A stretch of 64,000 bases of DNA from Actinomycetales bacterium (lineage in GTDB: Bacteria > Actinomycetota > Actinomycetes > Actinomycetales > Dermatophilaceae): NCBI GenBank assembly GCA_016715285.1, contig JADKAO010000003.1, positions 342,035-406,034 of the forward strand, read 5' to 3'. Below are positions 54,644 through 63,914 of this stretch, one piece after another. The notes under the pieces were generated by a model that did no database searches, was not told the origin of the DNA, and saw only the letters and a list, made by a program, of their open reading frames with translations. The stretch's first letter is position 1; every line of letters starts with the position of its first letter. Both the position numbers and the translations under genes were made by a program.

Positions 54644-55186
54644 ATGGAACGTCGTCGAATGAGATGGGCGACGGTTTGGCTCGTCGCTGGCGTTGTCGTG
54701 ACGGCTGGCTGCACAACTGGCGGAGGAACGACGACGCCCACGACGACTGCAGTGACGACGAGTTCTTTACCCACGTCATCGAGTGCCGCGCCCACCACGA
54801 CGGCGATGACCGACGACGAAGCCGCCATCGCAGCGGCGAAACGCTACTTCTCGGAGTTCACTAACGCGCTTGCTACCAGGGACACAGTCGCCTTGAGGAG
54901 AACATTTCTTGGGTGTCGAGTCTGTATCGAAGATGCGGACAGAATCGATCAGGCGAAGCTTTCAGGTTGGACTTTCGAAAAAGCCATCTTTGACCTGCAA
55001 GACGTTCGAGTCACGTCTAGAGCCGATGCGACACACATCCTTGTTCGGGGTTCACTATGTTCACCGCCTCTCGTCGTGCGCGATGCTCAAGGCAAGGTTG
55101 TTCACTCGTCAGCTGGCGCAGTCGGAGCAAAAGATATGATCATCGTTAAGTCCTCGACCGCATGGCTGGTACAGGCGATCTCGTGA
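54644..55186 (+). CDS. DUF6318-type lipoprotein
   Basis: 180 residues from ATG 54644. The signal peptide ends in VVTAGC, so Cys23 or nearby is lipidated. A Thr/Ser-rich linker leads to DDEAAIAAAKRYFSEFTNALATRDT and LRRTFLGCRVCIEDAD, resembling DUF6318 (a NTF2-like fold with a CxxC). It overlaps the PKD gene start (GTGA), so the two form one operon and probably one surface complex. Function unknown. Confidence 0.75.
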   Translation: MERRRMRWATVWLVAGVVVTAGCTTGGGTTTPTTTAVTTSSLPTSSSAAPTTTAMTDDEAAIAAAKRYFSEFTNALATRDTVALRRTFLGCRVCIEDADRIDQAKLSGWTFEKAIFDLQDVRVTSRADATHILVRGSLCSPPLVVRDAQGKVVHSSAGAVGAKDMIIVKSSTAWLVQAIS

Positions 55187-56039
55187 AGCGACAACTTGCG
55201 GCCCTACTGGCAGCCTCGTTCTCCAGTGCAGTCTTCCCCCTCAGCCTCCCCGGGTTCGTCGAACTGTCAGGGAACGATCTTTGGAGGTGGCCACCTCGTC
55301 TTGCGCCGCCCTCGGGTTGGAGGTACGATCCTGCGTCGCAGTACTTCAACAAGATCGTCTATCAAAGACAGCCTCGCCCTCCAGGTGTTCGGTATGAGTA
55401 CTCTTTGAATGAACGCTGCGGCAATGAGGGGGCGTTGATTGCGGAGGTGCGGTGTTGCCCGTGCGCCGGCGGAGTCGGGAAGCCTGGGCGCATGTACCAA
55501 TCCCGGGTGTATCCCCTCGATGCCAACGGTTCCAGCTGCCGGGATCTGGCGTGATGCGAAACGTCTGTATCTACCCCAGCGTCAGGGTTCCCTTGGCGGC
55601 GGTGGAGGCGACGGTGCGCGAGGAGATTCAGAAGAGGATTCCGCAGCCTTCGGTCACCTCTGCTCCGCCCGGACAGTCAGTGGTCAACTTCTTCACGATC
55701 TTCTCGACACAGCCGAGCCCAGAACAGGCGATCACCTTCACGAACCCAGTTCCGGGAGAGGTTCGGGCAGTGCCGGAGTACTCCTGGGATTTCGGTGATG
55801 GCATCAAGGGGATGGGTCCGGGGACTGCTTTCAATCCTGCGGTCCTGCCCTCACGTAACCCCGGGTACTACCTTGGCGCGACCTACGCCAAGCCAGGTAC
55901 AAAGCACGTGACCCTCACGGTCACGTGGCGCGTCACCTTCCGCTTGGAAGGCGTGATCGACGTCCCTTTGGCCCCGATCGTCATGACCGCCACCGAAGAC
56001 AAACCCATCGCAACCGCCCGCGCCGTCCTCGTCCGCTAA
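55183..56039 (+). pseudogene. Secreted PKD-domain protein, frameshifted
   Basis: The first frame from GTG 55183 gives a signal peptide (KRQLAALLAASFSSAVFPLS), then WRYDPASQYFNKIVYQRQP and a Cys-rich stretch to a stop at 55554. The second frame, to 56039, continues with VCIYPSVRVPLAAVEATV and the PKD core PEYSWDFGDGIKGMGPGTAF. The break is between about 55480 and 55550. Joined it would have about 285 residues. Co-transcribed with the DUF6318 lipoprotein. A truncated relative lies at 52430-52939. Confidence 0.7.
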
Positions 56040-56084
56040 CCCAACCAGCGTGGGACAGAGCGTTGCCTGTGATGGGATAGCCCA

Positions 56085-58040
56085 ATGACCTCTGGCATCT
56101 TCCGCGACCACATTGACCCGGACGTCCGTCCCCAAGACGACCTCTTCAAGCACGTCAATGGTCGCTGGATCGCCGAGACCGAGATCCCCGGCGACAAGGG
56201 TCGCTACGGCTCGTTCGACATGCTCCGCGAGGCCGCCGAACGCGACCTGCGCACCATCATCGACGCCACCGCGACGACCACCCCAACGCCAGGCCCGACG
56301 ACCCCGGCAGGCAAGGTCGTCAACCTCTACGCCTCCTTCATGGATGAGGCGGCAATCGAGCAGCGCGCCCTCAAAGGCCTCCACGACCTCTTCCAGGCAA
56401 CCGCCGCCCTCACCACAACACAGGAGCTTCCAACCCTCCTCGGTCGCCTTGAACGCGAAGGCGTCTCCGGCGCCCTCCACCTCTACGTCAACACCGACGA
56501 CCGCCAATCAGACCGCTACATCGTCTACCTCAACCAAGGCGGACTCGGCCTCCCCGACGAGTCCTACTACCGCGAGGAGCGCTACGCCGACATCAGGACG
56601 GCATACCTCGCGCATGTCGAAGCCATGCTCGGCCTCGCCGCCGCCCCAGACCCGGCCGCAGCCGCTGCACGCGTGATGGCCCTCGAGACTCGCCTCGCTG
56701 CGAGCCACCTCGATAACGTCTCCGACCGCGATGCGGTCGCGACGTACACGCTCCTCACCGGGGACGCGCTCCGTGCGCTCACACCCAACTTCGATTGGGA
56801 TGCGTATGCCGTGTCCCTCCAGGCCCCGCCCGGTGCCTTCGACGAGGTCGTCGTCCGCCAGCCCGAATTCGTCAGCGCGTTCAACAGCGCACTCGCCGAG
56901 GTCCCGATCCAGGACTGGCGGGACTGGCTGACCTGGCACATCGTCCACGAGTTCGCCCCCTATCTCCCGGCAGCATTCGTCCAGGAGAACTTCGAGTTCT
57001 ATGGCCGCACCCGCGCCGGCACCCCCCAAATCCGCGACCGCTGGAAGCGCGGCATCACCCTCGTTGACGCCTGCCTTCCCGGAAGCTCTCGGCGAGCTGT
57101 ACGTCGCCAAGCACTTCCGCCGGACGCCACAGCCCACATGGAGCGGCTCGTCGGCAACCTGGTCGAGGCCTTCCGCCGCGCGTTCACAACAAGCGCGTGG
57201 ATGGGCCCCGACACCCAGGCTCAAGCGCTCGCCAAGCTGGAGGCATTCACCCCCAAGATCGGTTACCCCGACACCTGGCGCGATTACTCCGCCCTCACCA
57301 TCGACGATGACCTCGTCGGCAACGTCCGTCGCGCTGCCGCTTTCGAGAGCGACCGCAACCTCGCCAAGCTCGGCCAGCCGATCGACCGCGCCGAATGGTT
57401 CATGGGTCCGCAGACGGTCAACGCCTACTACAACCCCGGCATGAACGAAATCGTCTTCCCCGCAGCGATTCTGCAGCCGCCCTTCTTTGACGCGCACGCC
57501 GACGACGCCGTCAACTATGGCGGCATCGGCGCAGTCATCGGCCACGAGATTGGGCACGGTTTCGACGACCAGGGCAGCCAGTTCGACGGCGTCGGCAACC
57601 TGCGCGACTGGTGGACTGAGGACGACCGGGCCCGCTTCGACGCCCTCGCCCAAAAGCTCATCGCCCAGTTCAGCGCGATCGAATCAGCCTCTGCCCCAGG
57701 CAATCTCATCAACGGTGCCCTCACCGTCGGTGAGAATATCGGTGACCTCGCCGGCATCGGGATCGGGCACGCGGCATACCGACTCTCACTCGGTGACCAG
57801 GAGCCGCCGGTCCTCGACGGCTACACCGGTGACCAGCGGTTCTTCATCGGCTGGGCGCAGGTATGGATGGGCAAGGCCCGCGAGGAGACCGCCAAGATGC
57901 TCCTCGCCGTCGACCCGCACTCGCCGCAAGAGGCTCGCGGCAACGCTGTCCGCAACCTCGACGCCTTCCACGCCGCCTTCGACGTCACCCCCGACGACGG
58001 CATGTGGCTCGCGCCCGAAGACCGCGTCAGCATCTTCTAA
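56085..58040 (+). CDS. M13 family metallopeptidase (neprilysin/PepO type)
   Basis: 651 residues, normal for the family. The zinc site is VIGHEIGHGFDDQG (about 485-498) and the third ligand is in VGENIGDLAG (about 547). The N-terminal RPQDDLFKHVNGRWI is characteristic; there is no signal peptide, so it acts in the cytoplasm on oligopeptides. Residues about 328-344 (CLPGSSRRAVRRQAL) are out of register: the next frame reads EALGELYVAKHF, the conserved sequence. Two opposite indels near 57075 and 57118 restore the frame, so most of the protein is intact. Confidence 0.9.
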   Translation: MTSGIFRDHIDPDVRPQDDLFKHVNGRWIAETEIPGDKGRYGSFDMLREAAERDLRTIIDATATTTPTPGPTTPAGKVVNLYASFMDEAAIEQRALKGLHDLFQATAALTTTQELPTLLGRLEREGVSGALHLYVNTDDRQSDRYIVYLNQGGLGLPDESYYREERYADIRTAYLAHVEAMLGLAAAPDPAAAAARVMALETRLAASHLDNVSDRDAVATYTLLTGDALRALTPNFDWDAYAVSLQAPPGAFDEVVVRQPEFVSAFNSALAEVPIQDWRDWLTWHIVHEFAPYLPAAFVQENFEFYGRTRAGTPQIRDRWKRGITLVDACLPGSSRRAVRRQALPPDATAHMERLVGNLVEAFRRAFTTSAWMGPDTQAQALAKLEAFTPKIGYPDTWRDYSALTIDDDLVGNVRRAAAFESDRNLAKLGQPIDRAEWFMGPQTVNAYYNPGMNEIVFPAAILQPPFFDAHADDAVNYGGIGAVIGHEIGHGFDDQGSQFDGVGNLRDWWTEDDRARFDALAQKLIAQFSAIESASAPGNLINGALTVGENIGDLAGIGIGHAAYRLSLGDQEPPVLDGYTGDQRFFIGWAQVWMGKAREETAKMLLAVDPHSPQEARGNAVRNLDAFHAAFDVTPDDGMWLAPEDRVSIF

Positions 58041-58142
58041 CCGGCGCAGCCAGCCCCGGCGGCAGCGCCACCACCCAGCCACCCCGCCGACCCGCCGACC
58101 CGCAGCCTCTCCACCCGAGCTCACCGTGTGAGGATAAGGACC

Positions 58143-59159
58143 ATGTTCGAGCAGCTCTGGCAGATCATCGCCCTCGTCGTCGGCATCGCAATCGTCGGTG
58201 TCGGCCTCGTCGTCGGCTTCCTGCGCAGCCGCGGCGGCAAGACCCGCGACCTCCCCACTGCACCTCCCAGCGCCCGCACCACGACGGGGTATGCCGGTGC
58301 GCCCGGTGACGACATCGACTCGCCTTCGCGCCCCGCCGCCGGGGCAACTGCCACCGATGTCCTCGAACCCGAGGTCGAGACCGAGGTGCCAGTCGAGGTC
58401 ATCCCCGAGGCACCGGCATACGAGCGACCCGACTCAGCCCGTGGGCGCCTGGCCCGCCTCCGCGCGCGGCTGGCACGTAGCAACACCGCGATCGGCAAGG
58501 GCCTCCCTTGCGCTGCTATCCCGCGGCAAACTCGCACCCGCGCCGAGGGACGGCCCTCAGTCATCCTCGTCGTCGGGGTCAACGGCACGGGCAAGACGAC
58601 GACGGTCGGCAAACTCGCTCGGGTGCTCGTCGCCGAGGACAAGGACGTCATCCTCGGTGCCGCCGACACCTTCCGCGCCGCGGCCGCCGACCAACTCCAG
58701 ACCTGGGGCGAGCGCGTTGGCGTCCCGACCGTGCGCTCAGACCGTGAAGGTGCCGACCCGCCGCTGTGGGCCTTCGACGCGGTCAAGGCCGCCGCCGAGC
58801 TCGAAGCTGACGTCGTCATCATCGACACCGCCGGGCGCCTCCACAACAAGACCAACCTCATGGATGAGCTGGGCAAGGTCAAGCGAGTCATCGAGAAGCA
58901 AAGCCCGATCGACGAGGTGCTCCTGGTTCTCGACGCGACCACGGGTCAAAACGGCCTCGAGCAAGCAAGGGTCTTCGCCAGCGTCGTCGACGTCACCGGC
59001 ATCGTGCTGACCAAGCTCGACGGCACCGCCAAGGGCGGCATCGTCGTCGCCGTCCAGCGCAAGCTCGGGGTTCCGGTCAAGCTCGTCGGGCTTGGCGAAG
59101 GGCCCGACGACCTCGCGCCTTTCGATCCGGCAGCGTTCGTCGACGCCATCCTCGACTAA
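58143..59159 (+). CDS. ftsY: Signal recognition particle receptor FtsY, N domain missing
   Basis: 338 residues from ATG 58143 (AAGGA upstream). One N-terminal membrane helix and an acidic linker lead to RLRARLARSNTAIGKGL, then directly to the GTPase: VGVNGTGKTT (about 142-151), DTFRAAAADQL, DTAGRLHNK, TKLDGTAKGG. The four-helix N domain (about 80 residues) that should precede the P-loop is gone, and the residues at the junction (PCAAIPRQTRTRAE) are out of register; the next frame reads LALLSRGKLAP, its true beginning. FtsY docks SRP at the membrane and is normally essential. Confidence 0.9.
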   Translation: MFEQLWQIIALVVGIAIVGVGLVVGFLRSRGGKTRDLPTAPPSARTTTGYAGAPGDDIDSPSRPAAGATATDVLEPEVETEVPVEVIPEAPAYERPDSARGRLARLRARLARSNTAIGKGLPCAAIPRQTRTRAEGRPSVILVVGVNGTGKTTTVGKLARVLVAEDKDVILGAADTFRAAAADQLQTWGERVGVPTVRSDREGADPPLWAFDAVKAAAELEADVVIIDTAGRLHNKTNLMDELGKVKRVIEKQSPIDEVLLVLDATTGQNGLEQARVFASVVDVTGIVLTKLDGTAKGGIVVAVQRKLGVPVKLVGLGEGPDDLAPFDPAAFVDAILD

Positions 59160-59183
59160 CAGCTTGCGGGCAGGGACACGCCG

Positions 59184-60413
59184 TCACGTCTGCGAGTTCG
59201 ACCTCGGGATCAGGAGGCCGGCCTGGGCCGCAGCCGCTCGCCGTTGACGTTTGCGCTCCCAGAAATACGTGAACGTCAGAGTCGCTAACGCCAGCGGGCT
59301 CAACGCCATTGCGGTGACCACGATGTCCTCGAGGACCGGGTTGTTGGCCGTGAGCAGCGCTGACCCGATCAACGCTAAGGGCAAGAGCGCCATCGCGATC
59401 AGTTTTGAGCGCGGAGCCGCAAGGGTGCCAGCTTCCCACGACGGGTCCAGCGAGACCCCCACAACGCCGACACGTGTGTATGCCGCCTGCAAGACCGCAG
59501 CCCGAGCGCGCACGCGGAAAACCCACTCCTCTTTGCGGCGCACGATCATGAGCAAAAAGGCAGCGGCGTTTAATACGGCGAGCCCGCTCAGTCCGGGAAC
59601 CGCAGCCGAACGGCCAGGTGCCCATCGACGCAAGCTCACTGAGCTGAGAGCGACCAGAACGCATCCCACGACGACGAGGAAACGCTGGAGTCGCCGCAAA
59701 ATCGCCGGACCGACCCTGATCGCTGCAAACGGCTCCGGGTCTGCGACGTAGTCACCATTTGGCGGTACGATCTGGCCGGACGCGGCCGCTGCCGCGCGGA
59801 GCTGTTGCCGCGCGGCATACCGGCTCCGTGCTTGGGCAATCCGAAGCAGCCACCCCCCAAAGATCAGCCCTGCCGGCGCCAACACGAGCGCCCTGCCCAT
59901 CACGAGGGTGTCGCGGGCAAACGCTGCCACCAGCGCCGTGGCGAGGGGGGCAATGGCGAGGACCAAGCCCCAGCCCACCTGGGTGCCCACGCGCAGGGCA
60001 GCGTTGGGATACGGGTCCGGGTCGGAGGCCTCAACCACACGAGGTATGCCGTCCGCCGCGGACGCAGCTGCCACCTCGCGGACGAGTTGGCGACGGTTCC
60101 AGGTTTCGCGGCGTCGAGCGATCGACAATGCCCACCACGCCATCAGGCTCAGGACGAGGGGGATGAGGTGCCCGCCGCTTAGTCCAGCGCTGGCTTGGCC
60201 TTCGCGCGCCTGCCCGGTGGTGACCGCGAGAGTCATCATGGGAACAATCGATAACAGCATGTATCCGATGCCGCGCACCGAACCAGGATTGCGGCGCGAA
60301 CCGGCATACGGCTCCGGGTCAGGACGGTGACACCGGTGCCAACCGGGCCCGTGGGGAGGTCGCGCGGTGGGTTTCCGCACGGTCGCGCGGCGTCGGGTCG
60401 GGGGCCACGTCAT
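59184..60413 (-). CDS. Multi-pass membrane protein with repeated DPxPY/F motifs
   Basis: 409 residues, about eight membrane helices in four pairs. Soluble segments carry DPEPYAGSRR (about 32), DPDPYPNAALRVG (about 133) and DPEPFAAIRVG (about 223), so it is built from repeated units of about 95 residues, each with a helix pair and an RRxExxx arm (RRRETWNRR, RRKEEWVFR). Unknown function. A decayed paralog lies directly upstream. It converges with ftsY. Confidence 0.6.
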   Translation of the reverse strand: MTWPPTRRRATVRKPTARPPHGPGWHRCHRPDPEPYAGSRRNPGSVRGIGYMLLSIVPMMTLAVTTGQAREGQASAGLSGGHLIPLVLSLMAWWALSIARRRETWNRRQLVREVAAASAADGIPRVVEASDPDPYPNAALRVGTQVGWGLVLAIAPLATALVAAFARDTLVMGRALVLAPAGLIFGGWLLRIAQARSRYAARQQLRAAAAASGQIVPPNGDYVADPEPFAAIRVGPAILRRLQRFLVVVGCVLVALSSVSLRRWAPGRSAAVPGLSGLAVLNAAAFLLMIVRRKEEWVFRVRARAAVLQAAYTRVGVVGVSLDPSWEAGTLAAPRSKLIAMALLPLALIGSALLTANNPVLEDIVVTAMALSPLALATLTFTYFWERKRQRRAAAAQAGLLIPRSNSQT

Positions 60414-60453
60414 CGCCGCAGCTTAGGCCGCAAAGAACAACCCTGCCCAGATC

Positions 60454-60529
60454 GCGGTGGGCGACTTACTCCTCGGCGGGCGAAGTACTCCGCGGTGGGC
60501 GACTTACTCCTCGGCGGGCGAGTTACTCC
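60454..60529. repeat. Four tandem 19-base repeats
   Basis: Unit types GCGGTGGGCGACTTACTCC and TCGGCGGGCGAAGTACTCC alternate twice; the fourth differs in two bases. It lies between the membrane gene start and the end of its decayed paralog. Slippage is a likely origin; a regulator-binding array is possible. Confidence 0.8.
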
Positions 60530-62021
60530 GCTGCGGACGGCCACCCGTGGGCGGTTCCGCGGTCGGTTGGGCCGTGAGGCCCGCACTTGGGTCAGCCCAC
60601 GGCCCCGCACCTGGGTCGGTCACCGGCTCGACACCTGATCGTGACCACGGTCCCCGGAGGGGACCAGCCCACGGCCCTGCCGTCCGAGGGACCGACGGCG
60701 CAGCTGCGTGAGCACTCGCATGAGCGGAGACTCGAGCTGCCTCGCGGACCAGCCGTGTGGTCTCCGCTTTCAGCCGTCCTCTGTTCCACTTCGCACTTAG
60801 CGGCAAGAGCGGGCCGCCCAGAACCGTCGCACCCAAGACGAGGGCGACGATCTCCTGTTCCATAAACTTCGTCCCGGCCGCAACGACTAGGGCTATCCAG
60901 CCCACGACGAGGACGGCAACGCCGACCATCTTTGACTCCGGGTCAATGAAGGTCGCGCCATCGAGCGATGGGTCGAGTTCCTCTGTGACGATCGGCACCG
61001 GGTCTCAGCCGCCGCCAGGATGGCCCCGGCGTCCGCGATCGCGGAACACCCATTCCTCTTTGCGTCGGGCCACCACAAGCAGTCCTGCGCGGTGAGGAAG
61101 ATCAGCGGGATCACGACGGCCAACACGCCATCCCGCCCGCCCCGGGAGGAAGGAAAACGTACTGAGACCCCCTCCCAAAGCAGCGCCCCGACAAGGATGA
61201 GAAGCCGCTGCAACAACCGCCAGCCCGCAGCTCCCAAGCCGAACGCCTCGAAAGGTTGAGGGTCCTCGACGAAATCACCGTTCCACGGCAGTGGCTCTCC
61301 GCTGCCAGGGCGTTATTCGGGCTCCGGTGCCGCGCGGCATACCTCGTCCGTGCCTGGAGCGATGCGAAGCAGCCACCCACCGAAGATGAGTCCCATCGGA
61401 GCTATACACATCGCCCGCGCAATGCTGAGGTCCAATCGGCCGATGAGGGCGCCCCTTGACGACTGCGACGGCGGCGAAGACTAAGACAGCGCCCGCGATG
61501 ACCTCCACAGGGACAGGGAGCACAGCACGGGGATACGGATCGGGGTCAACTCCCTCAGCAACCCGAGGTATGCCGTCCGCAGCAGACTCCGCTGCGGTGG
61601 CGCGGACGCGCTCACGACGCAGCCACGTCTCGCGACGGCGCGCGATCGCGAGGCACCACCATGCGAGCAGACCCAATGCGGCCGCCTGGGGTATCCGCTG
61701 GGTCACTGCATCTTCGGTGAAGCCCCGTGATGCGCGACGAATCCAGCTTCAAAACTCGGTAGCCAGGCGAAGGGGATGATCGTCAGCAGGAGATAGCCAA
61801 GTCCTCCGGAAGAGCGGCGTGGTGCGACCGACGGGTGCGTACGGCTCCGGGTCAGGTACCTGAGTGGTGCGCCTGGCGTCCTTCTCGTCTCCTTCTCCGC
61901 GCCCTCGTCGTCTTCCGCCGTGCCCGTTTGTCTCCGTCGGCGGCTTCCGCAGCTGAGGCTTCGTGTTCCTCGTTGGGAGTGCCGGATTCGTCGGGTCGTT
62001 GTCTTCCGTCGAAGCGCTCAC
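60504..62021 (-). pseudogene. Decayed paralog of the DPxPY membrane protein
   Basis: Fragments in different frames follow the neighbour's order: TQVPDPEPYAPVGR (near 61850), AIARRRETWLRRERV and DPDPYPRAVLPV (61500-61650), RVLDEITV-side EDPQPFEAFG equivalents near 61250, a TM pair near 61150, and a C-terminal piece LDPSLDGATFIDPESKMVG (60504-60998). At least four frame changes are needed to join them. The last piece has a Pro/Gly/Ala tail of low complexity. Clear tandem duplicate that no longer encodes one protein, unless the sequence is faulty. Confidence 0.65.
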
Positions 62022-62152
62022 GACGGAAGCCTAAAGGGTGGCGGCGCTTCGACTGGCGGTCTGAGAGGCGCTCGATGACCACGGTTGAGCAGGTCACCCT
62101 CGGGGCCTGCTTTGGGCCCGCGTAACCCAGAACTTACGCGGCGCCGCACGAT

Positions 62153-62190
62153 GCAACGTTCCGGAAACACGACGTGCTCGGCCCAGAAAC
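62153..62190 (+). promoter_or_regulatory. GlnR-like box upstream of amt
   Basis: GCAAC-N6-GAAAC-N6-TGCTC-N6-GAAAC, matching the a/b half-site spacing of actinobacterial GlnR (GTNAC-N6-GAAAC twice, 22-base period). Both GAAAC halves are exact. It ends 22 bases before the amt ATG. Nitrogen control of amt-glnB is expected from this. Confidence 0.55.
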
Positions 62191-62212
62191 GCCCAGTGGC
62201 GACATTGAGGGC

Positions 62213-63537
62213 ATGGACACGATCAACGCGGGTGACACCGCCTGGGTGCTGGGCAGCGCCGGACTCGTGCTGCTCATGACGCCGGGGCTAGCCCTCTTCT
62301 ACGGCGGCATGGTGCGCGCTTGATGATGAGCTTCATCGCGCTCGGGACGGTCACGCCCGCGTGGGTTCTCTGGGGATATGGCGAGAGCTTCGGGACCTCT
62401 CTCGATGGTCTGGGCCTCGTCGGCAACCCGGTTGGACACATCGGACTCTCCGACCTGCTCAGCGCCGACGCGGTGATGGGGCCACCGGGACACCAGATCC
62501 CGACCCTCGCGTTCGCGGCCTTCCAGGCAACCTTTGCGATCATCGCGGTCGCGCTGGTGAGCGGTGCGATTGCCGACCGGGCGAAGTTCTCGACGTGGAC
62601 GGTCTTCACTGTGCTGTGGGCGACGATTGTGTATTTCCCTGTCGCACACTGGGTTTTTCGACTTCAGTACGCCGACCCACGCGGGTGGCTGGATTGCGGA
62701 GCAACCGCAGGGCGATTGACTTTCGCTGGCGGCACAGTGCTCGAAATCAACTGCGGCGCAGCGGGTCTCGCGCTGGCGCTGGTGGTCGGCAAACGGCTCG
62801 GATTCCGCAAGGACCCATGCGTCCGCACAGCCTCACCCTCGTCATGCTGGGCGCTGGCTGCTGTGGTTGGGGTGGTTCGGTCCAACGCCGGGTCGATGCT
62901 CGCAGCCACCAGGCGGCGCCGCCATCGTCTGATGAACACTCGTCGCCGGCGCCGCAGGCATGATGGCGTGGCTCGGGGTGGAACGGTGCGCGACGGTCAC
63001 GCCACCTCGCTTGGCGCGGCCCCGGGCCTGGTCGCCGGACTCGTCGCGATCACCCCCTCGTGCTCGGCGGTCACCCCCGTGGGCGCCGTCGCGATCGGGG
63101 GCATCGCCGGATCCCTGTGCGCGTATGCCGTCGCCTGGAAGTTCCGCTACGGCTATGACGACAGCCTTGATGTGGTCGGTGTCCATCTCGTCGGCGGGTT
63201 GGTCGGCACGATTGGGATCGGGTTCTTCGAGCAAGCAAGGCGGCCCCCCGCAGGAATCGACGGGCTCCTGGCAAGGGAGGCGTCGACCAACTGTGGCGTC
63301 AGGTCATCGCGGCCGTCGCGGTGCTTCGCCTTTGTCCTCCCGGCGCTCGGTCTCGCGTTGCACCGGACCCTCGGCTTCCGGGTCGACCGCGATGACGGAT
63401 GCGCGGCGTCGACCTCTCCGAGCACCGAAACGGCATACGACCTCGTTGCTCCGGGGCGGTCGGCTGAGTCGGCCCGCGGCCCAGCACCTGCCCGACGCGC
63501 GGCACCACGACGGACATGTCCCCTCCAGCGCACTTGA
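62213..63537 (+). pseudogene. amt: Ammonium transporter, several frameshifts
   Basis: Starts correctly at ATG 62213 with MDTINAGDTAWVLGSAGLVL and TPGLALFYGGMVRA, then hits a stop where KNVLNMM should follow. The next pieces are SFIALGTVTPAWVLWGYG, FAAFQATFAIIAVALVSGAIADR, INCGAAGLALALVVGKRLGFRKDP, then (other frames) MMAWLGVER and CAYAVAWKFRYGYDDSLDVVGVHLVGGLVG. At least five indels are needed. A functional Amt channel is not encoded as written. Downstream glnB is also broken. Confidence 0.85.
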
Positions 63538-63570
63538 TGCACTCACCACGCCCCCGCAAGGAGACCTCGC

Positions 63571-63914
63571 ACGAAGCCCATCACCGCCATCATCAAGCCC
63601 CATCAACTCGAACCCGTCAAAGAGGCGCTCGAACGCTTTGGCGTGCAAGGCACGACGGTGAGCGAAGCATCCGGGTACGGACGCCAGCGAGGGCACAGCG
63701 AGGTCTATCGCGGGGCGCGGAGTATCAGATCGACTTCTTTGTGCCCAAGGTGCGCATCGAGATCCTTGCCGAGGCTGAGGACACGGAGGCGATCGTCGAT
63801 CTCATCGCTATCACGGCGCGCACGGGGCGGATCGGTGACGGCAAGATCTGGGTGGTGCCAGTCGAAGACGTCATGCGTGTGCGGACCGGCGACCACGGTC
63901 GCGGTGCCCTCTGA
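63571..63914 (+). pseudogene. glnB: PII nitrogen regulatory protein, frameshifted and without start codon
   Basis: KPITAIIKPHQLEPVKEALERFGVQGTTVSEASGYG is the PII N-terminus, but the expected ATG is ACG (63571), six bases after a perfect AAGGAGA. The T-loop region shifts frame near 63715 (two extra bases) and resumes with EYQIDFFVPKVRIEILAEAED and TGRIGDGKIWVVPVEDVMRVRTG. The uridylylation Tyr of the T-loop (EYQIDF) is just after the break. amt-glnB is the standard pair; after the stop there are only 86 bases, where a glnD start is expected but cannot be confirmed. Confidence 0.8.

Larger units (their letters stand above)
286..63438. repeat. Dispersed octamer GTATGCCG / CGGCATAC, about 80 copies
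   Basis: I counted 40 GTATGCCG and 43 CGGCATAC. About two are expected at this base composition. Most are inside genes, coding Tyr-Ala (TAT GCC G) or Ala-Tyr (GCA TAC), with codons otherwise rare here. No orientation bias is seen. None lies between 32768 and 39118, or between 43287 and 46331. Confidence 0.9.

Noticed and set aside
286..63438. Relation of the octamer to the Neisseria uptake sequence (ATGCCGTCTGAA)
   Set aside because: ATGCCGTC is shared at some sites, but flanks vary and most copies do not extend, so common origin is not supported.
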